Origin: Lachnospiraceae bacterium
GTDB taxonomy: Bacteria > Bacillota > Clostridia > Lachnospirales > Lachnospiraceae
Direction: 5' to 3'
DNA: 64,000 bases
Assembly (NCBI GenBank): GCA_022647575.1
Contig: JALCKY010000002.1
Span: 62,001 to 126,000 of the forward strand
Made by a program: the position numbers and the translations under genes. The notes beneath the pieces are model-generated. The model was not told where the DNA came from and did no database searches. It worked only from the letters and a program-made list of their open reading frames with translations. Shown here in pieces: positions 1 through 7,060 of the stretch (position 1 is the first letter of the stretch; each line of letters starts with the position of its first letter).

Positions 1-1274
1 TCAAGCGGCAGTATGAAGAAGATTTTTCCCTGCTGAACAACGACTACATGCGCGAGCGCATGGCGGATGTCCGCGATGTCGCCGACCGCCTCATTGTCTG
101 CCTGTCACAGGAAGAAGAAAAACTGACGCTTCCGGAAAATGCCGTTGTCGTGGCAGACGATCTGACGCCCAGCCGCGTCGCGGCCTTTGACCGGAAAAAG
201 ATACTCGCCGTCGTCCTCCGCAGGGGCTCTGTCATTTCCCATGCAGTGATCCTGGCAAAAGCCATGCATCTGCCGACGGTCATCCAGGCTGAGCTTCCGG
301 AAGGATGCTCCGGAAAAAGATGCATTGTCGACGGTTCCGGCGGCACGGTCCTCGTCAGTCCCGATGAAGAGACCATTGAAAAATACCGGAAGCTCCGGGC
401 ATCCGAGCAGGAATACGGTGAGCAGCTGATCCGGATGAAAACTCTGGAGACCGTCACAAAATCCGGAAAGAAGATTCCCCTGTATGCCAACGTCGGCAGT
501 GCCGGCGATTTCATGGAAGCTGATGAAAACGGTGCCGAAGGCATCGGTCTTTACCGGACGGAATTTTTCTATCTGAACCGCAGTACGCTTCCGACAGAAG
601 ACACCCAGTTCAACTACTACCGTGCATCGGCCGAAATGGAAGACGGAAAGGAAATCATCATCCGTACCTTCGACATCGGTTCCGATAAGAAGTTTGAACA
701 GTCGGTTCTGTTCCGGGATACCGACCCTGCACGGCACGGAATTCTTTTCTGCTTTGATCATCCCGGCCTCTTCCGGACACAGCTCCGGGCCATCTGCCGT
801 GCCTCCCGGTACGGAGATGTCCGCGTCATGTTTCCGATGATCCGGTCTGCGGAAGAATTCTTCCGGGCAAAAGAGTTCGTTTCCGACGTGCAGAAGGAAC
901 TGGCAGACAGGAAAACGGAATACCGCAGCGACATGCCGCTCGGCATCATGATTGAAACCAGGGAAGCCATTGCCTCTCTTGATCAGCTTGCTTCCGTCTG
1001 CGACTTTTTCAGCATCGGTTCCAATGACCTGACCCGCGCGGAAGAGGCAGCCCATCCGGATCTGGATGCCGCCGCCATCCGGGAGATCCTTTTACAGGAC
1101 ATCGAGGCTTCCGTGAACGCCGGCCATCGTCACGGCATCCGCGTCTGCATCTGCGGAGAAATGGGTTCGGATCCGTATCTGACCGGAACCTTCGTGAAAA
1201 TGGGCATCGACATGCTCTCCATGTCCCCGGCGGAAATCCTTCCGATACGGAAAATCATCCGGGGCATGGAATGA
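1..1274 (+). CDS. PTS enzyme I-like PEP-utilising protein, 5' end outside window
   Basis: The reading frame is already open at base 3, so the N-terminal part lies upstream. The visible part has the swivelling phosphohistidine domain (motif GSVISHAVILAKAM, His codon at 240-242) and then the PEP-binding barrel: GIGLYRTEFFY, RTFDIGSDKK, FRTQLRAICRAS, FFSIGSNDLT and the Cys motif CICGEMGSDP. In true enzyme I these bind PEP and pass phosphate to HPr. It is divergent: the usual GWR(A/S)IR segment reads DPARHGILFCF, losing an arginine that contacts PEP, and the stretch after GSNDLT is shortened. The C-terminal dimer tail is also short. It could be a specialised enzyme I paralogue or another PEP-dependent phosphotransfer protein. 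The stop overlaps the next gene's start (ATGA). Confidence 0.8.
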   Translation, partial: KRQYEEDFSLLNNDYMRERMADVRDVADRLIVCLSQEEEKLTLPENAVVVADDLTPSRVAAFDRKKILAVVLRRGSVISHAVILAKAMHLPTVIQAELPEGCSGKRCIVDGSGGTVLVSPDEETIEKYRKLRASEQEYGEQLIRMKTLETVTKSGKKIPLYANVGSAGDFMEADENGAEGIGLYRTEFFYLNRSTLPTEDTQFNYYRASAEMEDGKEIIIRTFDIGSDKKFEQSVLFRDTDPARHGILFCFDHPGLFRTQLRAICRASRYGDVRVMFPMIRSAEEFFRAKEFVSDVQKELADRKTEYRSDMPLGIMIETREAIASLDQLASVCDFFSIGSNDLTRAEEAAHPDLDAAAIREILLQDIEASVNAGHRHGIRVCICGEMGSDPYLTGTFVKMGIDMLSMSPAEILPIRKIIRGME

Positions 1275-2203
1275 AAACAGGAACCACGGGGACGGGGGTG
1301 GTGGTTCCTCCGTCAGGAAGCGAACGCCGCGGCATCGCCGCCGTACTGGCTGCAGGTGTTTCCTGGGGCCTCCTGGGCATTTTCGTCAAATACGGTTCCG
1401 CTGCCGGCCTCACTTCCCTCCAGATCGGCTTCCTCCGGGTTTCCTTTGCCGGGATCATGATGTTCCTCTATCTTCTTGCTGCCGACCGCAGCCTTTTCCG
1501 CATCCGGCTGAAGGACATCTGGATGTTCATCGGGACCGGCGTCATTTCCCTCACGCTCTTTTCGCTCTGCTACTTCACGGTTACACGTCTGAGCGAAGTG
1601 TCGATTGCCGTCACGCTGCTTTACACTTCTCCCATTTTTGTGATGCTGATGTCCGCCGTTTTCTTCCATGAAAAAATCACGGGCAGAAAAATCCTGGCGC
1701 TGCTCATGACCTTTACCGGGTGCATTTTCGTGGCCGGCATCTTCGGAGGAGGAGCCGTGCTGACGCCTCTCATCCTCTGCCTCGGACTTGCCTCCGGTTT
1801 TTTCTACGGCCTCTACTCCATTTTCGGAAAATTCGCCGTTGGGAAATATACCTCGCAGACGATTACCTTTTATACGTTTCTTTTTTCCGCCCTGGCCTTC
1901 CTGCCGTTCTCCGATCCGGCGGATCTTGCCGCAAAGCTGAATCCGGTGCTGATCCTGGTCATGCTCCTCATGGCTTTCGTCAGCACCTTCCTGCCGTACG
2001 TTTTCTATACCTACGGGCTGTCCTGCATGGACTCCGGAAAAGCAGCCATCTATGTGACCGTCGAGCCGATGGTCGGCACGCTGACCGGAATCCTCCTCTT
2101 TCACGAAGAACACGGTCCCCTGAAAATTCTCGGCATCGCCCTGATTCTGGGCGCTTCCGTTCTGCTTTCCCTGCAGCCTCCGCGCAGCTATCCCTCTGCG
2201 TAG
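1271..2203 (+). CDS. EamA/DMT-family membrane transporter
   Basis: A 310-residue hydrophobic protein with about ten predicted membrane segments in two five-helix halves, as in the drug/metabolite transporter superfamily. Each half has the usual features: SWGLLGIFVKYG near residue 31 in the first, and GLASGFFYGLYSIFGKF opening the second. The family exports amino acids, metabolites or drugs across the cytoplasmic membrane; the substrate cannot be read here. The start ATG overlaps the upstream stop, so the two genes are probably co-transcribed. Its last 16 bases overlap the 3' end of pheA on the other strand. Confidence 0.85.
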   Translation: MKTGTTGTGVVVPPSGSERRGIAAVLAAGVSWGLLGIFVKYGSAAGLTSLQIGFLRVSFAGIMMFLYLLAADRSLFRIRLKDIWMFIGTGVISLTLFSLCYFTVTRLSEVSIAVTLLYTSPIFVMLMSAVFFHEKITGRKILALLMTFTGCIFVAGIFGGGAVLTPLILCLGLASGFFYGLYSIFGKFAVGKYTSQTITFYTFLFSALAFLPFSDPADLAAKLNPVLILVMLLMAFVSTFLPYVFYTYGLSCMDSGKAAIYVTVEPMVGTLTGILLFHEEHGPLKILGIALILGASVLLSLQPPRSYPSA

Positions 2204-3051
2204 TTTCCCAGATACACAAAGTCCGGGCAGCTTTCCGAAAGCGCATGCAGCATTTCCCGCACCTTCGGATCAGTGACCGAAGCTTCTATATCAATGTAGA
2301 AAAGGAATTCGAAATCACGTCCGACAATCGGCGAACTTTCCAGCCGGATCATATTGATCCCCAGTTCCGCAAATTTTCCCAGCACCTCATAAAGAGCCCC
2401 GGGTCTGTGCTGCACCGACAGGATCAGGGATATCCGGTTTGCTCCCGGATACACCGCCTTGTCCCTGGCAATGCAGATAAACCTCGTATAGTTGTTGTCT
2501 GAATCCTGCACCTTTTCATGCAGGGACTTCAGGCCGTAAATCTGCGCACATTCCGGCGAGGCGATCGCGGCCGCATGCTTTCCCTCCGATTCGGAAACTT
2601 TCCGCGCCGCGACCGCCGTGTTGAGGCACGGCATGACCTGGACGGAATCCCCGAGTTTTTTCAGGAAGCCTGAGCACTGGCCGAGAGCCTGCTCATGTGA
2701 ATAGATCTCCGTAATGTCCTTCAGCTCCGCACCCGGCTTCGCCAGAAGCTCATGACTGATCAGCAGGCGTTCGCTGCGCACGATGCTGACCTCTCCCTTT
2801 TTCAGCCGCTCGTACACGGCCTTGACCGAACCGTAGGAATTATTTTCAATCGGCAGCACGCCGAATCCGCACATCCCGTTCCGGACGGCATCGAAAACCG
2901 CATCGAATGTTTTAAAGAACAGGATCTGTCCCTCCGGAAACAGCTTCTTTGCCGCCAGCTGGGAATAGGCGCCTTCCACACCCTGGCAGGCAATCATTCC
3001 GCCTTTCGGAAATGTTTCCGTCTTTTCCCTGATTCCGTAATCCTCAGCCAT
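2188..3051 (-). CDS. pheA: Prephenate dehydratase
   Basis: About 287 residues, a stand-alone prephenate dehydratase without a fused chorismate mutase, as usual in Bacillota. It converts prephenate to phenylpyruvate in phenylalanine synthesis. The catalytic domain starts with GVEGAYSQLAA and carries VLPIENNSYGSV and the DNNYTRF signature. A C-terminal ACT domain (RPGALYEVLGKFAELGINM) is the expected site of phenylalanine feedback. The chosen ATG at 3051 lies inside the end of aroF, with GGAGG six bases upstream, so translation is probably coupled. It is controlled with aroF by the leader-peptide attenuator at 4118-4257. Confidence 0.93.
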   Translation of the reverse strand: MAEDYGIREKTETFPKGGMIACQGVEGAYSQLAAKKLFPEGQILFFKTFDAVFDAVRNGMCGFGVLPIENNSYGSVKAVYERLKKGEVSIVRSERLLISHELLAKPGAELKDITEIYSHEQALGQCSGFLKKLGDSVQVMPCLNTAVAARKVSESEGKHAAAIASPECAQIYGLKSLHEKVQDSDNNYTRFICIARDKAVYPGANRISLILSVQHRPGALYEVLGKFAELGINMIRLESSPIVGRDFEFLFYIDIEASVTDPKVREMLHALSESCPDFVYLGNYAEG

Positions 3052-4066
3052 CCTTCTCCTCCGTCTCATCCATGACCGACTTGATTCTTCTCAGCTTCTT
3101 CGCCAATGCGTCAAATGCATCCGGCGTGATCGACTGCGGGCCGTCGCTCTTGGCATGCGCCGGATCATTGTGCACTTCAATCATCAGGCCGTCTGCTCCG
3201 GCGCCTACCGCCGCGCAGGCCAGGGAGGATACCAGGGCTGATTTCCCGGAAGCGTGGCTGGGATCGATCAGGATTGGAAGATGGGTCAGCTGGCGCAGCA
3301 TCGGCACTGCCGTGATATCCAGCGTATTCCGCGTAGAGGGTTCGAACGTGCGGATGCCTCTTTCACAGAGGATAACCTTGTTATTTCCCCCTGCCATGAT
3401 GTATTCCGCACTCATCAGCAGATCCTCATACGTCGCTGAAAGTCCTCTCTTCAGAAGAACCGGCTTGTCAATCGTGCCGAGCAGTCTCAGCAGTGTATAA
3501 TTCTGCATGTTGCGGGCACCGACCTGAATGATATCGACATCCCGGAAAAGCGGCAGCTGGGAACGGTCCATGATTTCCGTGACGATCGGCAGGCCGGTCG
3601 CTTCCTTTGCCTCAAGAAGAAGCTTGATGCCGTCGACTGCAAGACCCTGGAATGCATACGGTGAAGACCTGGGCTTGAAGGCGCCTCCCCTGAGGACAGT
3701 GGCGCCGGAAGCCTTGACGGCTTTGGCAATGCCGATGATCTGCTCTTTCGATTCCACCGAGCAGGGGCCCGCGATCAGCGTGAGGTTTCCGCCTCCGATC
3801 TGCGTATCCCCGACTTTGACGACGGTGTCCATCGGATGGAATTTCCGGTTCGCATTCTTGTATGGTTCCTGGACCCTCTTGACATCTTCCACGATATCCA
3901 GTGCGGAAATCAGATCCATGTCGACGGCGGAGGTATCTCCGACCAGTCCCAGGATCGTCTGGTTTTCTCCGACGGTCGGATGGACCTGGAGATTCATTTC
4001 TTCCAGCCAGCGGATGAGTCCGTCCAGCTGTGTCGGGTCAGGATTTTTCTTCAGAATGACGATCAT
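3044..4066 (-). CDS. aroF: 3-deoxy-7-phosphoheptulonate (DAHP) synthase
   Basis: 340 residues; condenses PEP and erythrose-4-phosphate, the first step of the shikimate pathway. Residues 1-70 form a small ferredoxin-like regulatory domain, followed by the type I-beta barrel with LIAGPCSVESKEQI, GGAFKPRSSPYAFQG, GARNMQNYTLL, LLKRGLSATYEDLL and the metal-site region DPSHASGKSALV. The ATG at 4066 has AAGGAGG in good position. Its 3' end overlaps pheA. Transcription must pass an intrinsic terminator about 50 bases upstream of the start, part of a phenylalanine-codon attenuator, so aroF-pheA expression should follow Phe-tRNA charging. Confidence 0.94.
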   Translation of the reverse strand: MIVILKKNPDPTQLDGLIRWLEEMNLQVHPTVGENQTILGLVGDTSAVDMDLISALDIVEDVKRVQEPYKNANRKFHPMDTVVKVGDTQIGGGNLTLIAGPCSVESKEQIIGIAKAVKASGATVLRGGAFKPRSSPYAFQGLAVDGIKLLLEAKEATGLPIVTEIMDRSQLPLFRDVDIIQVGARNMQNYTLLRLLGTIDKPVLLKRGLSATYEDLLMSAEYIMAGGNNKVILCERGIRTFEPSTRNTLDITAVPMLRQLTHLPILIDPSHASGKSALVSSLACAAVGAGADGLMIEVHNDPAHAKSDGPQSITPDAFDALAKKLRRIKSVMDETEEKDG

Positions 4067-4117
4067 GCTTGTTCCTCCTTGATGTTTGGTGCCGGTGTCC
4101 GCTGCGGCAAATAAAAA

Positions 4118-4138
4118 ACGCAGCCGGATCGGCTGCGT
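4118..4138 (-). terminator. Attenuator terminator before aroF
   Basis: On the minus strand ACGCAGCCG, a three-base loop and CGGCTGCGT form a nine-pair GC-rich hairpin followed by TTTTTTATTT. It stands between a Phe-rich leader peptide and aroF, not at a gene end. The 5' arm can instead pair with GGATTGGC at 4179-4186 (eight pairs, one G-U), which would prevent the terminator from forming. Confidence 0.85.
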
Positions 4139-4185
4139 CGGTTTTCCTTTTCAGAAACAGGTTTATGCTTCCCTTTGCGCCAATC

Positions 4186-4257
4186 CTAACTGACCTTACC
4201 CTGAAAGGTAAAGTTAAAAAAGGCGAAAAAGAAATTAGCGGAATGAATTCCAGTCAT
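4186..4257 (-). CDS. Phenylalanine-rich leader peptide (attenuator)
   Basis: A 23-codon reading frame with ribosome site CGGAG five bases before its ATG. Seven of its codons are Phe, in the run NFFFAFFNFTF. It ends just before the segment GGATTGGC (4179-4186). Bases GCTAAT (4234-4239), directly before the Phe run, can pair with ATTGGC of that segment, and the segment can alternatively pair with the terminator's 5' arm. This is the 1:2, 2:3, 3:4 arrangement of enterobacterial pheA-type attenuators. A ribosome stalled at Phe codons should cover segment 1, allow 2:3 pairing and let transcription into aroF-pheA. No homologue was checked. Confidence 0.8.
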   Translation of the reverse strand: MTGIHSANFFFAFFNFTFQGKVS

Positions 4258-4287
4258 AAATCTCCGTTTCAAAAAAATATTAGGTAT

Positions 4288-4316
4288 AAAGTAGCACAAT
4301 TCCCCGGACCTGTCAA
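4288..4316 (-). promoter_or_regulatory. Probable promoter of the leader-aroF-pheA operon
   Basis: A perfect -35 TTGACA (4311-4316) lies 17 bases from TACTTT (4288-4293), which is preceded by the extended -10 element TG-C. Transcription would begin near 4281, about 24 bases before the leader-peptide ATG. The -10 itself matches consensus only moderately. Confidence 0.6.
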
Positions 4317-4360
4317 TAAAAGGATGGAGCCTGACGGAGGATTCCGGCTGAAAAACCCGG

Positions 4361-4389
4361 TGGACAAGCACGGTCCGAAGGAATATGAT
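4361..4389 (+). promoter_or_regulatory. Probable promoter of sdaAB-sdaAA
   Basis: TGGACA (4361-4366), a 17-base spacer and TATGAT (4384-4389). The usual start distance puts the 5' end of the RNA at about 4395-4397, on the ATG of the first mini-ORF, so the message could be leaderless. Confidence 0.6.
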
Positions 4390-4394
4390 AACTT

Positions 4395-4489
4395 ATGAAT
4401 CATTCCCGAAGGGCATTCTCGTGAATTCCCGAAAGACATTCTTATGAATTCCCGAAAGGCACTCTCATGAATTTCCGAAAGGCACTCTC
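4395..4489 (+). repeat. Four tandem overlapping mini-ORFs leading into sdaAB
   Basis: Four near-identical units, one of 26 bp and three of 23 bp, fill the sdaAB leader. Each is a tiny reading frame of 8 or 9 codons whose TGA overlaps the next start as ATGA or GTGA: 4395-4424, 4421-4447 (GTG start), 4444-4470 and 4467-4493. The last overlaps the sdaAB ATG at 4490. The peptides are MNHSRRAFS, VNSRKTFL, MNSRKALS and MNFRKALS. Each unit also carries a GAAAGG-like ribosome site about seven bases before the next start, so ribosomes could pass from one frame to the next and into sdaAB. Confidence 0.75.
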
Positions 4490-5149
4490 ATGAACGTTTT
4501 TGATATCGTCGGACCCGTCATGATCGGTCCGAGCAGTTCCCATACAGCAGGAGCGGACCGGATCGGCCTGATTGCCCGGGAACTCCTTTCTTCCGAACCG
4601 GTAAAGGCGGATATCCTTCTTTCCGGTTCCTTTGCACGCACCTATAAAGGGCACGGTACAGACAAGGCGCTGATTGCCGGCATCATGGGCTTTCGGCCCG
4701 ACGACATCCGGATCCGGAATGCTCCGGAAATTGCTGCCGAATCCGGTCTGGAGGTTAAGGTCCATACCGGCCAGATTCCCGATACGCATCCCAATACCGC
4801 CAGGATCGAACTGACAGATGCCAAAGGACATCAGGTCTCTGTCGTCGGAAACAGCATCGGCGGCGGCAATATCCGCATCTCCAGCGTCAATGGCATGCGC
4901 GTGGTCATTACCGGACACCGCGCCACCCTCGTCGTCCTTCACCGTGACGTTCCCGGCATCATTGCCGCCGTCACCGTCGTCCTGACCGGTGCCGGAGTCA
5001 ATATCGCGGAATTTCATCTGGCCCGGCTCGAACCGGGCGGCGAAGCCGCAATGACCATCGGCATTGAGGGAAACGTCGATCCGGATCTGTGCAGGAACCT
5101 TTCTTCCCTTCCGCACATCCATGCCGCTACCATCATCGAACCTCTGTAG
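4490..5149 (+). CDS. sdaAB: L-serine dehydratase, iron-sulfur-dependent, beta subunit
   Basis: 219 residues; partner of SdaAA in the oxygen-sensitive [4Fe-4S] enzyme that deaminates L-serine to pyruvate and ammonia. The N-terminal domain starts MNVFDIVGPVMIGPSSSHTAGADRIG, the family signature (shown in part: GPSSSHTAGA). It also has GSFARTYKGHGTDKALI and a C-terminal ACT domain around residues 145-219 (DVPGIIAAVTVVLTGAGVNI). The start ATG overlaps the last mini-ORF's stop and has GAAAGG upstream. A 32-base gap separates it from sdaAA. Confidence 0.92.
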   Translation: MNVFDIVGPVMIGPSSSHTAGADRIGLIARELLSSEPVKADILLSGSFARTYKGHGTDKALIAGIMGFRPDDIRIRNAPEIAAESGLEVKVHTGQIPDTHPNTARIELTDAKGHQVSVVGNSIGGGNIRISSVNGMRVVITGHRATLVVLHRDVPGIIAAVTVVLTGAGVNIAEFHLARLEPGGEAAMTIGIEGNVDPDLCRNLSSLPHIHAATIIEPL

Positions 5150-5181
5150 GACGGAAGCCCCGGCACCAAAAAGGAGAAGAA

Positions 5182-6075
5182 ATGACAAAGCCTTTGTTCA
5201 AATATGAAAGCATTGCGGAACTGACGGACGAAGCCAATCGTTCCGGCAGGAAGATTTCGGATCTCGTTCTGGAAGATCAGTCTCTTTCGCCGGAACTGCA
5301 GAACGTTTCCGTTTATCAGAAAATGAAAGATTACTACCGGGATATGCAGAATTCTGTCAGGGAAGGCCGGCGCGCGGATCTGAAAAGCATCAGCGGCCTC
5401 ACCGGCGGAGAAGCTCATCGGATGGATGAGTCGATTCAGTCCGGCAGTACCCTGACAGGCTCCTTCCTGGCCGGTGCCATCTGCCGCGCCCTTGCGGTCT
5501 CAGGCCTCAATGCCGCCATGGGCCGCATCGTCGCCTCTCCGACTGCCGGCAGCTGCGGCATTCTTCCGGCTGCCGTCATCACGATGCAGGAAGAGAAAAA
5601 AATAAGTGAAGACGACTGCATCATGTCCCTGTTCACGGCTTCGGCCGTCGGCATGGTCATTTCAAAAAAGGCAACTCTGGCGGGAGCGGAAGGAGGCTGC
5701 CAGGCGGAATGCGGTTCCGCTTCTGCAATGGCTGCCGCAGCTGTCACGGAGCTTGCGGGCGGCACGCCGGACATGATTTCCAATGCCATCGCGATTTCGC
5801 TGAAATGCTGCCTCGGTCTTGTCTGCGACCCTGTTGCCGGACTGGTGGAAGTTCCCTGCATCAAACGGAATGCTTCCGGCGTAACGAATGCCTTCACTGC
5901 TGCGGAAATGGCCCTTGCAGGAATCACCAGTGCCATCCCCGCCGATGAAGTCATCGATGCCATGAAACAAATCGGAAATCTGCTGCCGGTCTCACTGAAG
6001 GAAACGGCGGGAGGCGGTCTTGCCGCCACCCCGACGGGACGAAGACTGCAGAAAGAAATTTTCGGGAAAGAATAA
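5182..6075 (+). CDS. sdaAA: L-serine dehydratase, iron-sulfur-dependent, alpha subunit
   Basis: 297 residues, the catalytic subunit. Conserved stretches include VASPTAGSCGILPAAV, ECGSASAMAAAAVTELAGG, CCLGLVCDPVAGLVEVPCIKR (quoted in part as CDPVAGLVEVPC) and GGGLAATPTGRRL. The cysteines in these motifs are the expected cluster ligands. The ATG at 5182 has AAGGAG eight bases upstream. With sdaAB it would feed serine carbon to pyruvate. Confidence 0.93.
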   Translation: MTKPLFKYESIAELTDEANRSGRKISDLVLEDQSLSPELQNVSVYQKMKDYYRDMQNSVREGRRADLKSISGLTGGEAHRMDESIQSGSTLTGSFLAGAICRALAVSGLNAAMGRIVASPTAGSCGILPAAVITMQEEKKISEDDCIMSLFTASAVGMVISKKATLAGAEGGCQAECGSASAMAAAAVTELAGGTPDMISNAIAISLKCCLGLVCDPVAGLVEVPCIKRNASGVTNAFTAAEMALAGITSAIPADEVIDAMKQIGNLLPVSLKETAGGGLAATPTGRRLQKEIFGKE

Positions 6076-6119
6076 TCAGGCTCTGAAATCCATTGGTTTC
6101 TCAAATATCTTTCTCCCGG

Positions 6120-6148
6120 TTGACTTCTGTGCCCATATAGTATATAAT
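6120..6148 (+). promoter_or_regulatory. Promoter before the DODA-type dioxygenase gene
   Basis: TTGACT (6120-6125), 17 bases, TATAAT (6143-6148), in an AT-rich gap after sdaAA. It is close to the housekeeping consensus. Confidence 0.7.
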
Positions 6149-6199
6149 TGTAATCACGTTACTATTATATATCTATTGTTTTATGAAAGGCGGCCCCTT

Positions 6200-6973
6200 A
6201 TGAAGAAAATGCCTGTCCTGTTCATCGGCCACGGAAGTCCGACCAATGCGGCAGAAGACAATCGTTTTACGGAATCCTGGAAAACAGCTGCACGGGAAAT
6301 TCCGAAGCCGAAAGCCATCCTCTCGATTTCCGCACACTGGGTTACCCGGGGACTCCGGATCAATGATTCTGAAAATCCCAGACAGATTTACGACATGTAC
6401 GGATTCCCGGAACGCTTCTATCAGATCCGCTACCCTGCCTGCGGAGATCCGGAACTTGCACACAGAGCTGCCGCTCTGACCGGAGCACTGCCGGATAACA
6501 GCTGGGGCATCGACCACGGAACCTGGGCTGTCCTTACACGGCTTTTTCCGGATGCCGATGTTCCTGTCGTCCAGCTGTCTGTGGACGGCACGCTCAATGC
6601 GGAAGAACAGCTGGAAGCCGGGAAAAAGCTGCAGCCTCTCCGGGAAGAAGGAGTCCTTATTTTCGGAAGCGGAAGCATCGTGCACAGCCTGGAGCATGTC
6701 GACTGGAACATGGACAGCGGCTACCCGTGGTGCCTGGATTTCGACCGCGAAGTCATGGAGAAAATCACTTCCGGAGATTACAAGGCAGCCGCAGACTTTC
6801 AGAGACTGAAAAGCTACACTCCGGCTGTTTTTTCAACGCCCGAGCACTATTACCCTCTGCTGACCGTGCTGGGGGCTGCCGGAGCAGATGACCGCGTCCG
6901 CGTTTTCGCTGAGGGATCGACGCTCGGTTCCATTTCCATGACAAGCTATCTCATCGGGCCGCAGTCTGCGTGA
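6200..6973 (+). CDS. DODA-type extradiol dioxygenase family protein (YgiD-like)
   Basis: 257 residues in the class III extradiol ring-cleavage family related to 4,5-DOPA dioxygenase. Metal-site motifs are present: FIGHGSPTNA near residue 8, SISAHWVTRG, WGIDHGTWAVL and the C-terminal EHYYPLL. Bacterial members open catechol-type rings such as DOPA or caffeate in vitro; the physiological substrate is usually unknown. An oxygen-using enzyme is odd in an apparent anaerobe, so the role may differ. The ATG at 6200 was chosen over longer in-frame starts because AAAGG lies just upstream and the promoter sits close. Confidence 0.85.
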   Translation: MKKMPVLFIGHGSPTNAAEDNRFTESWKTAAREIPKPKAILSISAHWVTRGLRINDSENPRQIYDMYGFPERFYQIRYPACGDPELAHRAAALTGALPDNSWGIDHGTWAVLTRLFPDADVPVVQLSVDGTLNAEEQLEAGKKLQPLREEGVLIFGSGSIVHSLEHVDWNMDSGYPWCLDFDREVMEKITSGDYKAAADFQRLKSYTPAVFSTPEHYYPLLTVLGAAGADDRVRVFAEGSTLGSISMTSYLIGPQSA

Positions 6974-7003
6974 ATATTGCTGATTAAATTTCAATTAAAA
7001 TCA

Positions 7004-7032
7004 TTGACGGCACTCCGCTTAGCCTGTATCCT
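7004..7032 (+). promoter_or_regulatory. Probable promoter of citrate synthase
   Basis: TTGACG (7004-7009), 17 bases, TATCCT (7027-7032), about 30 bases before the citrate synthase start. Confidence 0.55.
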
Positions 7033-7060
7033 GAACATAAAAAGAATAAGGAGGCCGTTT

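Noticed and set aside
4118-4290. T-box riboswitch upstream of aroF
   Set aside because: No T-box core (AGGGTGG-type) sequence and no specifier loop; the leader is translated and its Phe codons and pairings explain the terminator.
4395-4489. CRISPR-like array from the 23-bp repeats
   Set aside because: The units are contiguous without spacers and no cas genes are present; the same holds for the 17-bp repeats at 18646-18696.
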